From: Neostapfia colusana
Lineage: Eukaryota; Streptophyta; Magnoliopsida; Poales; Poaceae
DNA length: 64,000 bases
Assembly: GCA_030760725.1 (NCBI GenBank)
Contig: JASWHV010000001.1
Location: forward strand, 74,731,683-74,795,682
Direction of reading: 5' to 3'
In this document: piece after piece, positions 23,503 through 35,224 of the stretch
Numbering within the stretch: the first letter of the stretch is position 1
Layout of the letters: every line of letters starts with the position of its first letter
Program-made: the position numbers and the translations under genes
The notes under the pieces: generated by a model
Databases searched by the model: none
What the model was told of the DNA's origin: nothing
Seen by the model: only the letters and a program-made list of their open reading frames with translations

Positions 23503-24598
23503 ATGAGGGGAAACAACAAAAAGGAGTTGCCGATCAGCGACACCACCGGCACAGGCGAGAACAGCGCCCACGGCGAGGAAGGATTCAAGTCCTCGCCCAA
23601 AAAGACTGTCAACTCAAGCAAAGACAAGCCAGAGCCTCCTCCCTTCGACTTCGAGACCGATGATGAAGATGAAGAAGTCTTGAGGATCTTCTTCAAGAAG
23701 CCTTGAGGATCTTCTTAAAAAATCAAAAGACGAAGCAAGAAGGAAGAGGAAACTTGAGAAAGAGAAGAAACTCAAGAAGCCCGAAGAGGACTACACTCGA
23801 TATCCTTTCAACTATGAGCGCTTAAGTTCTCATACAAATCACTTGTCTATTCCTTTGGGCAAACCTCCACATTTTGATGGAACTAACTATACCATGTGGA
23901 AACACAGCATGAAGCTGCAGCTTATTTCTCTCAATCCTACACTTTGGCACATTGTTTGTACAGGTGTAGATATCCCCGTGGATGATGAAGAGCTTACCCC
24001 GGAACAAGAACAGCTAATCTGCCGCAATGCTCAAGTGGCGGCCACGCTCAACTCGTCTTTGTGCCAAGAAGAATTCAACAAGGTGGATGGGTTGGACCAA
24101 GCCAAAGAAATCTGGAACACGCTCAAAATTGCACATGAAGGCAACCGCTCCGTCCGGGAAGCAAAGATTAAAATGATTGAAGGGGAGCTTGGAAGATTTT
24201 CCATGGAAGATGGCGAAACCCCTCAAGATATGTACAACTGACTCAAGACTCTCATCAATATGAGTGGGGCGTACGGTTGCAAGAAGTGGACGAACCATGA
24301 AGTGGTCAAAAGGATTATAAGAGCCTTCATGCCTCTCAACGTGACACTTTGCACTCTCATCCGTGAAAGTCCTAGCTTCCACAAAATGACTCCGGATGAG
24401 GTGCTTCGTAGAATCATCAACCACGAGATGATGGAGATGGAAGCACGCCATGCAACGACATTGCTAAGGTCATATCCTCCAAAAAGAAGGGTATTGCTCT
24501 CAAAGCCTCACCCAGGTCCAAAAGTAAAGAGGTACAAGCTTCAAGCGATGATGAACAAAGTGAATAAGAAAGCACCGATATGGAAGATGAGGAGTTAG
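23503..24598 (+). pseudogene. gag: copia gag, capsid region
   Basis: A start frame (23503-23706) has an acidic segment (FETDDEDEEVLRIFF) and stops after a 24-base tandem duplication containing cttgaggatcttctt. The main frame from about 23710 gives SIPLGKPPHFDGTNYTMWKH, EIWNTLKIAHEGN and IKMIEGELGRFSM, a UBN2-type copia gag. An in-frame tga at 24239 follows DMYN, where arginine is usual (cga to tga, a C-to-T change). The frame then continues with HEVVKRIIRAFMP and LRRIINHEMMEMEAR. Gag would build the particle that packages element RNA. Confidence 0.85.
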
Positions 24599-25011
24599 CC
24601 TTCTTCATCAAGAGATTCAAGAAAATGATGAAGAAAAGAAGAGGGTCAAACTATGAGAGTAGGGGCAAGGACAAGAGCAAGTATAGAATCAAGAGAGCTT
24701 GCTACAATTGTGGCGAGTATGGGCACTACATCGTTAATTGCCCATACGAAATGGAAGAAGACAAGAAGAAGATGAACAAGGATGAAAAGCCTCAAGGGAA
24801 GAGGATATTCAAGAAGAAGAAGGCACATAGGCACGCTCATGTTGGCAAGGACTGGGACTCCAATGATGAGTCCTCCTCCAATGATGAGGCGGAAGTGGCA
24901 ACCGTCGCCATCAAGAAGCCAACGATGAAGAAGACTCTCTTGCCTAACAAGGAGAGTGGAAGAGCTCAAGCCACACATGTCTCATGGCAAAGGACGGAAA
25001 GTGGAAGGTAA
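24580..25011 (+). pseudogene. gag: copia gag, nucleocapsid with zinc knuckle
   Basis: It encodes DEELAFFIKRFKKMMKK, then a CCHC zinc knuckle (CYNCGEYGHYIVNC, Cys-X2-Cys-X4-His-X4-Cys), then a lysine-rich segment and KDWDSNDESSSNDEAEVA. This is the RNA-binding end of copia gag and is typical of the SIRE/Maximus lineage. It is in a different frame from the capsid part and breaks again at about 25011. Confidence 0.85.
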
Positions 25012-25980
25012 AAACTAAACTCTCCATGCGTTCTACTAAAGATAAAGATTTTGATATCGATAGTGAGAATGAGTATATGTTTGAAGGGTTGAGTAAAAGT
25101 TCCTTAATTAAAATAAAAAAGCTCTCCGATGAAATTTTAGACAAGGAGGAACTTCTTGAGAAACAAGATGATTTGCTTATCAAGGAGAAGTAAAAGAATC
25201 TTGAGCTTGAGAAGCTCCTCGAGCTTGAGAAGTTGAAGAACATGGTGCTTGAACTTGAACTTGCGGAATGCAAGGAGACCTCTTCATGTCTCAACGGTTT
25301 GAATGTTGTGCTCCAAGATGAGCTTGTGAGTTTGAACAAAGCTCACAAGAATCTTGAGGCGCAATTTGCAACTTTCAAGTCAAGTGTTCCCTCTTCCGCT
25401 TCAACAAGCTCAAACTTGTCCAAAGTAGAGTTGAACACTAAAATCTGTAAATGTGAAAATCTTATAGTTAATTTAAAAAATGAGCTTAAAATGGCAAAGA
25501 GAAAGAGTACACCTATGGGTGGCATTTTTGACAAGGAGAAGATCAAGTATGCACATAGTGCATACTCGGTTGCAAGGTCTCCCTTGATCAAAGATGGTCT
25601 TGGCTATTCAAGGGAAGGAAAGCAAAATGCTAGAATTCCCAAGAATAACAAGATGCATACTGCCTTTGTCAAAGAAGGATCATACCGAACCATGAATGAA
25701 TGTCATGCCTCTACCTCTCTTGAAATGGTAAAATTTGATAAATATTCTATGCTAAAATTGCTAATAATGTTAACCTAACCATGTTTCATGACTTTAAAGC
25801 ATCTTATGTACTTATGAGAATCAGATTTGGGTATATCTATGCAAAGTATGTGGGTCACTCCGCAAGCGCCCAAAGCCTTGTGTGTGGGTACCCAAAAGTC
25901 CTGTCACTAACCTCAAAGGACCCAACCAAGCTTTGGTACCTAAAATCAAAGCCTAAACTTGTTTTGTAGGCTTACTCCTC
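25012..25980 (+). pseudogene. copia gag-pol linker, coiled-coil region
   Basis: Frames at 24984-25193 and 25233-25778 carry heptad-like leucine, lysine and glutamate patterns (LSDEILDKEELLEKQDDLL; LELELAECKETSSCLNG). These form the long coiled coil between the zinc knuckle and protease in SIRE-type elements. A single stop (taa at 25192) separates the two frames. No catalytic motif is present. Confidence 0.65.
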
Positions 25981-25987
25981 CGGCGGC

Positions 25988-26365
25988 AAAAAGTGAGTTC
26001 TAGATAGTGGATGCACCAATCACATGACCAGAGCGAGAAGGATGTTTGTGGAGTATGAAGAAAACAACGATCCAAGTCAAGGTATCTACTTTGGAGACAA
26101 TAGCCAACGGAAGATACTAGGTATGGGTAAAATCTCTATTTGTCCACGACACACCATTTCTCATGTTATGCATGTTGAATCACTAGATTACAATCTCTTA
26201 TCCATATCTCAACTGTGTGGAAAAGGTTATAACTGCTTATTCACTAACAAAGGTGTGATTGTCACTAGAAGAATTGATACTCAATGTCCTTCAAGGGTGT
26301 GCTTAAGGGAAAACTTTATCTCGTGGACTTCACCACGGATAAAACTCAACTTGACACGTGCTTGA
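25988..26365 (+). pseudogene. copia protease
   Basis: The active-site motif LDSGCTNHMT starts at 26000, with the catalytic Asp codon at 26003-26005. Directly before it is tga (25994-25996), where copia elements usually have tryptophan, consistent with TGG to TGA. Downstream are GIYFGDNSQRKILGMGKI and SLDYNLLSISQLCGKGYNC, normal for copia proteases. It overlaps the integrase frame by a frameshift near 26300. Confidence 0.85.
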
Positions 26366-27306
26366 TGGCAAAGACGAACATGGGATGGCTGTGGCACCGT
26401 AGGCTAGCCCATGTTAGTATGAGGAATCTTCAAAAACTTCTAAAAGGCAATCACGTCCGAGGTTTTAAGAATGTTGTTTTTGAGAAAGATAGGCCATGTA
26501 GTGCGTGCCAAGCTGGGAAACAAGTCGGAGAAGGTCATCCCGCCAAGAATGTGATGACAACAACGAGACCGTTGGAGATGCTACACATGGACTTCTTCGG
26601 CCCCATTGCTTACAAAAGCATTAGCGGTAACAAATATGGTTTAGTTATTGTCGATGACTTTTCTCGCTTCACTTGGGTGTTTTTCTTGCATGATAAGGGT
26701 GAAACTCAAGGTGCCCTCAAGAGTTTCTTGAGGAGAGCTCAAAATGAGTTCTCTTTGAGAATCAAGAAGATAAGAAGTGACAATGGCACCGAATTCAAGA
26801 ACACCCAAGTAGAAGAGTACTTGGATGAGGAGGGCATCAAGCATGAGTTTTCGGCACCCTACTCACCCGAACAAAATGGGGTGGCCGAAAGGAAGAGCCG
26901 GACTCTAATAGAGATGTCAAGAACCATGCTTGATGAATACAAGACATCCGATCGGTTTTTGGTGGAAGCGGTCAACACCGCTTGTGATGCCACAAACCGC
27001 CTCTACCTCCATCGCCTATTGATGAACACTCCATACGAACTTCTAACAGGTAACAAACCAAATATCTCCTACTTTAGAGTCTTTGGTAGCAAGTGTTACA
27101 TTCTTAACAAGAAGCCTCAAATTTTGAGGTTCACCTTGAGATCCAATGAAGGTTTCTTGCTTGGATATGATTCAAACACCTCGAGATCCGATCCGGTTGT
27201 GTTGAAATCGCACGTGATGTGGTGTTTGATGAAACTAATGGCTCCCAAGTGGAGAAAGTTGGTCAATGTGTGCTATATGAAGAAGAGGCACCTTGTATGG
27301 CATTGA
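26284..27306 (+). pseudogene. copia integrase
   Basis: The N-terminal HHCC finger is HRRLAH with CSAC. The DDE core is intact in this 340-codon frame: Asp103 (MDFFGPI), Asp166 (RSDNGTEF) and Glu202 (NGVAERK), with 35 residues between the last two. The frame breaks after 27300, where the usual C-terminal part lies in other frames (27219-27612) rich in Gln, Asp and His. It would insert element cDNA into nuclear DNA. Loss of continuity with PR and RT makes it nonfunctional as a polyprotein. Confidence 0.88.
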
Positions 27307-27611
27307 GAAGGATGGCTCATGGTGATATACGACCACAAGAGCAACAAGACCCAAGTGACCCATCTTTATCACAAGAAGTGCCCCAAGCACAAGATCAAGC
27401 CAAAGATCCCCAAGATCAAGAAAGAGATCAAGATCACCATAATCAAGAAATTTAAGATCAAAATGTTGGCAATGATCAACGGGGAGATGAAGACAAATAA
27501 GGAGATGAAGAAGTTGACTCAAGACCAAGTATACCACACCCAAGAGTTCATCAATGTGTTCAACGAGACCATCCCGTTGACAACATACTTGGAGACATCT
27601 CCAAAGGGGTA

Positions 27612-28295
27612 ATGACTCATTCTCATATGGCTAACTTTTGTGCTCACTACTCCTTTGTGTCCTCTTTGGAGCCATTTAAGGATGAAGATGACCTACGAGA
27701 CCCGGATTGGGTGATGGCGATGCAAGAGGAACTCAACAACATCAAAAGAAACAAAGTGTTGGAGCTTGTGAAAAGACCAAATACCAATGTGGTAGGCACC
27801 AAGTTGGTCTTTCGCAACAAGCAAGATGAGAATGGTTTAGTTACAAGAAAAAAAGCTAGATTTGTGACCAAGGGGTACTCACAAGTCAAAGGTTTGGACT
27901 TCGACGAAACTTTTGCTCCCGTAGCTAGACTTGAATCTATTCGTATATTATTGGCCTATGCTACTCACAATGATTTCAAGTTGTATCAAATGGACATGAA
28001 AAGTGCCTTCCTCAACGAACCAATAAAGGAGGAAGTGTATGTAGAGCAACCACTCGACTTCGAGGATGATAAGTATCCTAACAATGTTTTTAAACTCCAC
28101 AAAGCTCTCTACGACCTCAAACAAGCTCCTAGGGCTTGGTATGAGTGTCTTAGAGATTTCCTCATTGACAATAGTTTTAGGATAGGAAAGGTCGACTATA
28201 CACTTTTCACTAATGACTTGGATGATGACTTATTTGTGTGCCAAATTTATGTCGATGACATAATATTTGGTTCTACTAATCAATCTTTTTGTTAA
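27612..28295 (+). pseudogene. copia reverse transcriptase
   Basis: Segments include ALQEELNNIKR-like start, GTKLVFRNKQDENG, KARFVTKGYSQVKGLDFDET, FAPVARLESIRILLA, YQMDMKSAFLN and LYDLKQAPRAWY. The catalytic YVDD is at codons 213-216 (28248-28259). The frame ends in taa at 28293 after NQSFC, where glutamate is usual. The remaining RT residues to 28443 are in shifted frames (FSKIMTDRFEMSMKGELK). Confidence 0.9.
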
Positions 28296-28443
28296 GAATT
28301 TAGCAAAATCATGACGGATAGGTTTGAGATGTCAATGAAGGGAGAGTTGAAGGTTTTTTCTAGGGTTCTAATTGAAACAGCTCAAGTAAGGCACCTTCAT
28401 ATGTCAAACCAAGTACGCTCAAGATATACTTAAAAAGTTTGAG

Positions 28444-29190
28444 ATGCAGAAGGTCAAGCCCATCAAGCCGCTAGTGGCGACGAACGGACACCTCGACCAC
28501 AAGCAAGACAGCCCTAGTGTGGATCAAAAGGTATACCGTTCCATGATTGGATCTTTTCTTTATCTTTGTGCATCTAGACCCGATATTATGTTAAGTCTAG
28601 GCATGTGTGCAAGGTTTCAAGCCGCTCCTAAACAATGTCATTTAACAGCCGTAAAGAGAATCTTGCGCTATTTAGTTCATACACCTAATCTAGGGTTGTG
28701 GTATCCTAAGTGGTCTAAGTTCAATCTCATCGGATACTCCGATGCGGATTATGCCAGATGCAAAGTAGATAGGAAAAGTACATCCGATACTTGTCAATTC
28801 TTGGTTAGGACCCTAGTATCATGGTCATCCAAGAAACAAAACTCTATTGCCCTATCCACAGCCGAAGCGGAGTATGTCGCAGCCGGAAGTTTTTGTGCAC
28901 AACTTTTTTGGATGCAACAAACTCTAAGGGACTATGGTCTCAATATGAACCATATTCCACTCCTATGCGACAACGAGAATGCTATCAATATTACCCATAA
29001 CCCCGTTGAACACTCTAGAACGAAACACATTGATATCCGACATCACTTAATGAGAGATCATTCAATAAAGGGGTACATTGTCATTTCACATGTGAGAACT
29101 GAAAAACAACTAGCTGATATCTTCACCAAGCCACTAGATGAAAAACGCTTCTGTGAACTTAGAAATGAGCTAAATATCCTTGATTCTTGA
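28444..29190 (+). pseudogene. copia RT thumb and RNase H
   Basis: The frame runs VYRSMIGSFLYLCASRPDI, then the RNase H motifs GYSDADYA, STAEAEYVAA and LCDNENAI, and ends TKHIDIRHHL and QLADIFTKPLDE at its own stop. The end NELNILDS is the normal C-terminus of pol in this lineage. The frame differs from that of the RT above. RNase H removes the RNA template during reverse transcription. Confidence 0.9.
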
Positions 29191-30056
29191 AATGTGGCTT
29201 GAGATGTTGCACATCTGATTGTTAGTTGTTTATTCTCTTTAAAATTAAGCATGTTTTCAAAAACCTGTCTCTCACAATTTTCTATCAAACTATTTTCAAT
29301 TATTGTCTCCTTGAATCATGGTCATTGCATGATTGTTTGTGTGCTCTACTGGCCGTGTTCATTGAGAATACTTGTGAAGAATCAGTCCATATGGATCATT
29401 CCTTTCAAATCTCTCAGTATATATGAGAGTTGGATGTCTAGGACCGGACTAGTCCGCCCCAGGGGCCAGACAAGTCTGACGTCCTAGAGAAGTCCGTATA
29501 GGCTCAGACAAGTCCAATTGGACTAGTCCGGTATGTCAACAGACTTGTCCGGACAACCAAACTAGTCCGGACCTGGTCCGATGACCGGACTTGTCCGGTA
29601 TCTCCCACCGGACTAGTCCGGACCTTTGCGGCTTAACCCAACCGCCGGGCCTGACCTCCTCCACTTCATCCAAAACACATATCAACATGCGCCCCTCCGT
29701 CAAACTCGCCGCCATTGACGATTTTTGAGGATTTCCACCAAAACCTTCAAATGATCCGAGTCTTCTACTCTTTGGAGTCTCGAGAAGTCAATCTCCGGAC
29801 TTCTCCGCTCTACAATCGGGAGTTTTGTTCGGATTAGAACCCCCAAGGTACGTTCGTGAGGCAAAACCTAATCCCCTCAAATCCCTAGACTTTAGGTTGT
29901 TTCTTCCACACACTAGGATGCCTAGTGCCTCATCAACTCATTGCGACTCTTTCCAAGGGTTATTGCGACCTATTGATAGAATTTGTAGAAAAATCACCTA
30001 GTTAGGGTTTAACCCTGGGTGGTCCGGACTAGTCCGGACACAAGGAGGAGAAGTCC
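29191..30056 (+). other. copia spacer after pol with a palindrome cluster
   Basis: About 870 bases between the pol stop and insert D2. Between 29440 and 29625 lie about ten copies of GGACTAGTCC or GGACTTGTCC variants. At 30022-30039 is a perfect 18 bp palindrome, GTCCGGACTAGTCCGGAC. A strong splice-donor-like sequence, caag|gtacgttcg, occurs at about 29848. The stretch has no long ORF. The last bases, aagtcc, are the target site of D2. Confidence 0.6.
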
Positions 30057-32386
30057 TGTAAGGGCCCAAGTTTTTCACTTGCTAATAGTGTTCTTAATCC
30101 CACACACCTCAGCTCATTTGTGATAAACACATGAACACATTTGAAGAGCAAGTAACCACCATAATGAAGTTATTAGGAGATGAACTCACAAAATGTAAAA
30201 GTAGTATTTTCCACATGCATCATATAGGGGCTGAGCACACTATTAACTCCTAAACTTTGTTAGGAATGCTCATGCCAATTTTCACACAAATCCAAACCTC
30301 TTTGAGGTACTTTTGGACACAATTATTAAAAGGGCTAGTTTGAACTCAAATTCAAATTCAAACTACTTCCATCACATGAATTCAAGAGAGGGATTCATAT
30401 TCATACTCAGCACATTTTTATGAGCTCGTCCACAAATTTTCATTCCATTTGGAGTTGATCTTGACATGAGCCATTTGAGCAAATTCAAACCAAATTTGAA
30501 TTTCAGCTCCACATTTGCTGCAAATTCATCCAAACCATTTCATACTTTGATTTGTTCAAATTCAAATGGCCAAATTGTGGTTTGATCAAATTGCCAGGGG
30601 CAGTAGGGTGTCCAAATAATGTGAGCAGTGGAATTCAATTTGTGAGGACAAATTTGGAGCTGTGGGACCCACTGTCAGCCACACAAATCAACTGAACCGC
30701 CTCACACCGAGCTGCTTGGGTTCTTGCGCGCGCTCACGCGGACGCCACAGCGAGAAGCGCTGCCACCTCCTGTTCTAGGGTCCTGGACGTCGAGCACTCG
30801 CGCCCAGCCTTCTTATCCTCACCCCCGGACGGCCACAAGACCATTTCAACCAAGCACAGTCGCCCTCTCGCACAGAAACGCCGCTCACCATCGCCGCTCA
30901 ACCGAGCTCACCACCTCCACCATCGACAGGCCGAATCAGAGGCTTTCACACCGATCTGAGGCCACAAACAAGATTGCCGACCTTTCCTCGACGTTCTCGC
31001 ACCGTTTACAGCTCTTGATCGTCTTCCTCCGGGCTACACCCAGCCGTTTCGACCTCCCCTGTTCAACACCGACGCGCCTCCAACTGATCACCGTCGCCCG
31101 GTCAGCTCCGAGCTCCTCCGGCATGACCAACTACACCCATAGGTTAGCCATAAGTCTAGTTGCTTCTCCCGGACCCCCTAGCTCCCTCTTAGCACCAGCT
31201 AGCCGGAATTTAATTTTCCCGCCGATCACCGTGTAGAACCGAAGCATACCAAAACGGGAAATTCGGTTAGGATGGTTGATCAGCCCCGATTCTGGTCTAG
31301 CTATATCATCTAGGATGCTTCACGATCACCCTGGCCCAAAACCACAAGGAACCGTCCATCGGATGAGCTGTGCGCCGGAATTTCGCCGCCGCCGGCAAAA
31401 AGAGCTCGGGTCACCGTCGAGCTCCTACTTCCGGTCGTTTGCAGCGAGGTTTGAGTGCACCATCACCTTCCTCGAGCTCCAGTGGTGCTTTACAGCCGCT
31501 TAGGGCATCGGGAGAAGCTTGGGACGTGCCGTTCATCGCCGGCGCCGCGCCACCGATCGCTGCCGTCGATGCCGACCGGTTTCCCATCGATGGCATGCTG
31601 CACAACCTTGCCCGGCTGCTAGGGCATGATCTGAGGAGCATGTAGCACGAAAGATCATCGAAAATGGTCCACCATAGCCAAAGATCGAGCCTTGCCATTC
31701 CTCTGTCTGGAGCGCGGTCGCTCCCGGCGCGAGGTTGAAGACGACCCTGACCGGGAGGCTGGCAGGGTCTGTGCGCGGGTTTTTCTTTTTTCCAGAAATT
31801 TTCCAAATTTTAGAAGCCCTTAACTTTATCTAGGATTGTCCAAATCGAGTGAACCAAATTTTGTTGGATTCGGCTCTCTGAGTACTTTCCAGCAAAGCAA
31901 TTTCACTCCATTAAACCCATTATTTCTCCATAATTAATTCTCCAAATTTTAAACTGTTGGGAATTTTAACTGGAGATTCCTTTTGTGGAAAATTCTGAAA
32001 ATTTGTCAGGATGTTCATTGTAATATCCCTGAGTCACATGAAAAATTTAAGATTAATCGGAGTTAATTAAGTCCCCCTAATGGTGTGATTAAGTGAACTG
32101 ACCCAGAGAAAAAGAAAAATGTCCAGAAACATTTTTCAGAATTTCTCTGAACTTCATTAGGCCATATCTTTTTCTAGGATTTTCCAAATTAGATGAAAAC
32201 AATTCCATTAGAACCATCTTAAACTCTAGTTTCCAAAAAGTAATGGCTTGCTCCATGAAAATGTGACGCCCACGTTCCAAGAAAACCTCGGAATCGAGCT
32301 GATCCATATGTGTGCCCAGGATGTTCATCACACATACACATGTAATCCACAAACTGAATTCAGAATCATACCACGAATAACAGGGT

Positions 32387-32392
32387 TTTATT
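32387..32392 (-). terminator. Polyadenylation signal of LTR B
   Basis: The complement of tttatt gives AATAAA in gtaataaaac, downstream of the second candidate exon. LTRs C, D1, D2 and F have the same arrangement. Confidence 0.5.
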
Positions 32393-32539
32393 ACAATGTC
32401 TCATGAGTCTCTAACTCATTCTAGCAGCAGAAGTCTTATTCTAGCAGCGGAAGTCTTCTACACTATAGCAGAAGCAAACTAAGCAATGGCAGCGGCTCCA
32501 TCTCCTACTCCATAGGCAAGTTGACGGTAGATCATACAC

Positions 32540-33291
32540 CTAGTACTCCACATGGTATTCGAAGTACTCCTCTCTTGTTACTGATGATGAAGTAATAATG
32601 CAAGTTTGAGTATATGACGTACTCAACAAGTGCGGGAAAATATGATATGTAGCTTACAGCAAGGTATGGAACAAAAAGGCTCATTGCAGAAAGCAAACTT
32701 TATTTCACAAAACATGATAAAAACAGCAGCTATCTTTAAGTGAATATAATCCCACCATATTTTCAAATATAACATCAACATACCTCTTTCATGATTCACC
32801 ACTTTTCATATCTCATCCGAACATCTATCTTTCTCAACTTTTCTTCATGAATACCATCTCATATTCATGATCATCTCATCTCATATTCAATGCCATCTCA
32901 TAACCGAGACCAAAGCTCATTGTTTCGACTCAACAGTCCAAAACCTTTCTCATTACCAAGACTCAACAGTCCCCAAACCAAAACCTCAATGACCAAACCA
33001 TACCAAACAAAAGACATCCCAATAACCAAACTGAACCATCCATCCCAATAACCAAACCGAACCATCCATCCCAATAACCACACCGAACCATCCATCCCAA
33101 TAACCATTCCATCTAATCATGGAAGCTGACTCAGCATACACAGTTTTTGCAAACAAAATAGTTTTCCAAAAACATGGGATCAATATGGCCAAGGGGCACT
33201 TGCCTTGTTCCTGTGGTTCTGGTTGTTCACGTGTCTCGAAGTTCGGGTGCTGTTGTCCTTCGTAGATAGCTCCCTGAGCTTGTCCTTCTAC
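32540..33291 (-). other. Candidate spliced LTR gene in LTR B
   Basis: In minus orientation exon a starts near 33288. Its frame begins VEGQAQGAIYEGQQ and ends EPQEQ at 33204, followed by a GC donor (caag|gcaagt, GC at 33203-33202). Exon b ends at a stop at 32542-32540 after EYFEYHVEY, the same peptide end as in LTR C. Exon a has the same 29 codons as C without indels. The expected acceptor AG appears changed (acaa for acag), so splicing would need a nearby AG. The intron hairpin is at 32607-32625. Confidence 0.45.
33015..33110. repeat. 26 bp tandem repeat in LTR B
   Basis: Three to four units of catcccaataaccaaaccga with the linker accat. They lie inside the predicted intron of the LTR gene. 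LTRs A and C have single related motifs there. Confidence 0.8.
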
Positions 33292-33838
33292 TCATGATTA
33301 CACACATGCAAGATTTACAGCAATCAATCATCATGCACAAACTCTACTCAAGATGCAATGGTGTATATGCATGCTAATCCTATGGTGTTGTTTTTATTAG
33401 ATCAGTTTGTGCGTGTTCTTGTATGTTTTAATGGGCTTGCATGGGGTTTTACGGTGATCAAGAGTGTAAAGATCAAATGTGGACATGGTGATGATCTTGT
33501 TTCAAGATCTAGATCAAACCGATCAACACGTGATCTGTCCCCACGAAAAAAACTTCTGTTCGAAGGGATCGAAGAAACAGATGCAAAGAAACCGCGATGA
33601 TGTCGTAAGGTGGTAATAGAGACCTACCTTACTTTCCTTCGGGGCCTTTCTTCTAGCAATGGCAGAAAAACAGATCGTCGGCTCTCCTCCGGTGATCGTG
33701 CTGGGCTCGTCGGCGGTCTCACCGGTGGTTGAACTCCGGCGAAGGGGGTTAACTCGGCGAGTTTGGGGCTAGAGCTCCAAGTCGTCGACTCGAGAGGTGG
33801 AAAAGATGTGTGTGGTTGCGGCCAAAGGTTCTGGGTTC

Positions 33839-33846
33839 TATTTATA
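33839..33846 (-). promoter_or_regulatory. TATA box of LTR B
   Basis: The complement reads TATAAATA, about 190 bases downstream (in element direction) of the G-box array. Confidence 0.6.
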
Positions 33847-34039
33847 AGGGGTGAAAGAAGAGTCCTATTCTGATTATTTCAAATAAGAGTCCTATTTGAT
33901 TTGTGTTTGGATCTTAACAACTTATCTTCAATAGATTTGGTGCGGTATCAATCATAGAAGAAATTGTGTCGGTTTCTTCTGTATCAGGCGCTCGCGCACA
34001 GGGCAAAAACCGCTTAAGGTTCTCGTCCTTCTGCAGAGA

Positions 34040-34840
34040 TAAGCTCCGGAGGCTCCACATGTCCAGCGGGGGCCTGGGCTTCCCTTTTCCTTAGGGGCGA
34101 GCTCCGCGTGCACCACGCGTCCTGGCGGGCGGGACCTCCCCTCTTTCTAGAGACGAGCTCCGCGTATGCCACGTGTCAGTGCCGGACCTCCCCTCTCTTC
34201 GGAGGTGGCTCCAAGAGTGCCATGTGTCAGTGCCAGACCTCCCATCTCTTCGTAGGTGGGCTCCGGAAGTGCCACGTGTCCTAGCAGCGTCTGTTCTCCT
34301 TTCTACTCAGAGATGAGCTCTGAGGTCGACACATGTCCATCAATGTCGGACCTCCCTTCTTCTCGGAGGTGTGCTCTGAGAATGACATGTGTCAAACAGT
34401 GTCAGACTTCCCTTCATCTCGGAGGTGGGCTCTGAGGACGACACGTGTCAAGCAGGGCGGAACCTCACGGAGGCGAGCTCCGAGGCTGTCACGTGTCTTG
34501 CAGTGTCGTCTCCTCGGAAGTGAGCTCCAAGGATGACACGTGTCCAGTAGGACCGGACCTCTTGGAGGTTAGCTCCAAAGGTGACACGTGTCCTGTGGGT
34601 GTACTCTTCACTTCTCCGCAGAGACAAGCTCCGAAGGCGAGACGTGTCCTGCGGGGCTGGCCTCGCTCCTCCGCAGAGGCTAGCTTTGGGGGAAACACGT
34701 GTCCCACGGGGTCAGACCTCGCCCCTTCCGCAGAGGCAAGCTCCGAGCCTGCCACGTGGCCAGTTAGCGGCGGACCTTTCCCCCTCCACGGGGATGAGCT
34801 CCGAAGGCGCCACGTGGCCAGCGGGCTGCGGGAAGTGTCT
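34040..34840 (-). repeat. G-box minisatellite array upstream of the LTR B promoter
   Basis: About 14-15 imperfect units of 50-65 bases. Each unit combines an agctccgag/cggaggt block with a CACGTGTC, CATGTGTC or CACGTGGC core. ACGTG cores are the binding sites of plant bZIP and bHLH factors (G-box/ABRE). The array lies directly upstream of the TATA box in the element's orientation. The long translated frame here (34445-34879) only reflects the repeat. Confidence 0.8.
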
Positions 34841-35224
34841 ACGGCGCTCCTCGGTGAACTGAAACTGGCTCTTTTTTAGCTATCTTTCCGATTCTTTCTT
34901 CGTTTCTACTTCTTTAAAATGCTTCTCTACATGAAATATGAATGCATGCATGAATTATGAAATTGGGGGTGTTACAGAAAATCCCTAGAAAACCTTAGAA
35001 GCTCTAATTATGGCCAAATACACATTTATTTGTGCAGGGCTTAAATGAGCTTTGTTTGAAATGAAAGTTGTCCAAGTTCCTCTTTAGGTTGTCATCAAGT
35101 CACAGTAAAAATTTCAGAGTCAAAAGAGCTATCTAGCTAGAGTTCTTGTATTCACATTATCACTTCAATAGAAATGCATTTAAATCTGACACGCATCGTA
35201 TTTTTATTTCGTGTGGTCGCTAAG

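Larger units (their letters stand above)
32262..34976 (-). mobile_element. Solo LTR B (Tekay type, minus strand) inside D2
   Basis: The ends are tgtgacgccc and gggtgttaca, with the target duplication gaaaa at 32257-32261 and 34977-34981. It is 2715 bases long with no internal domain. D2 sequence continues seamlessly on both sides. In minus orientation it carries a G-box repeat array (34840-34040), a TATA box, the two candidate exons and a polyadenylation signal. Confidence 0.9.

Noticed and set aside
34445..34879. 144-codon frame with repeated DDTCPVG-like peptides
   Set aside because: The repeat in the translation only reflects the G-box minisatellite of LTR B. The frame is on the strand opposite to the LTR transcript.
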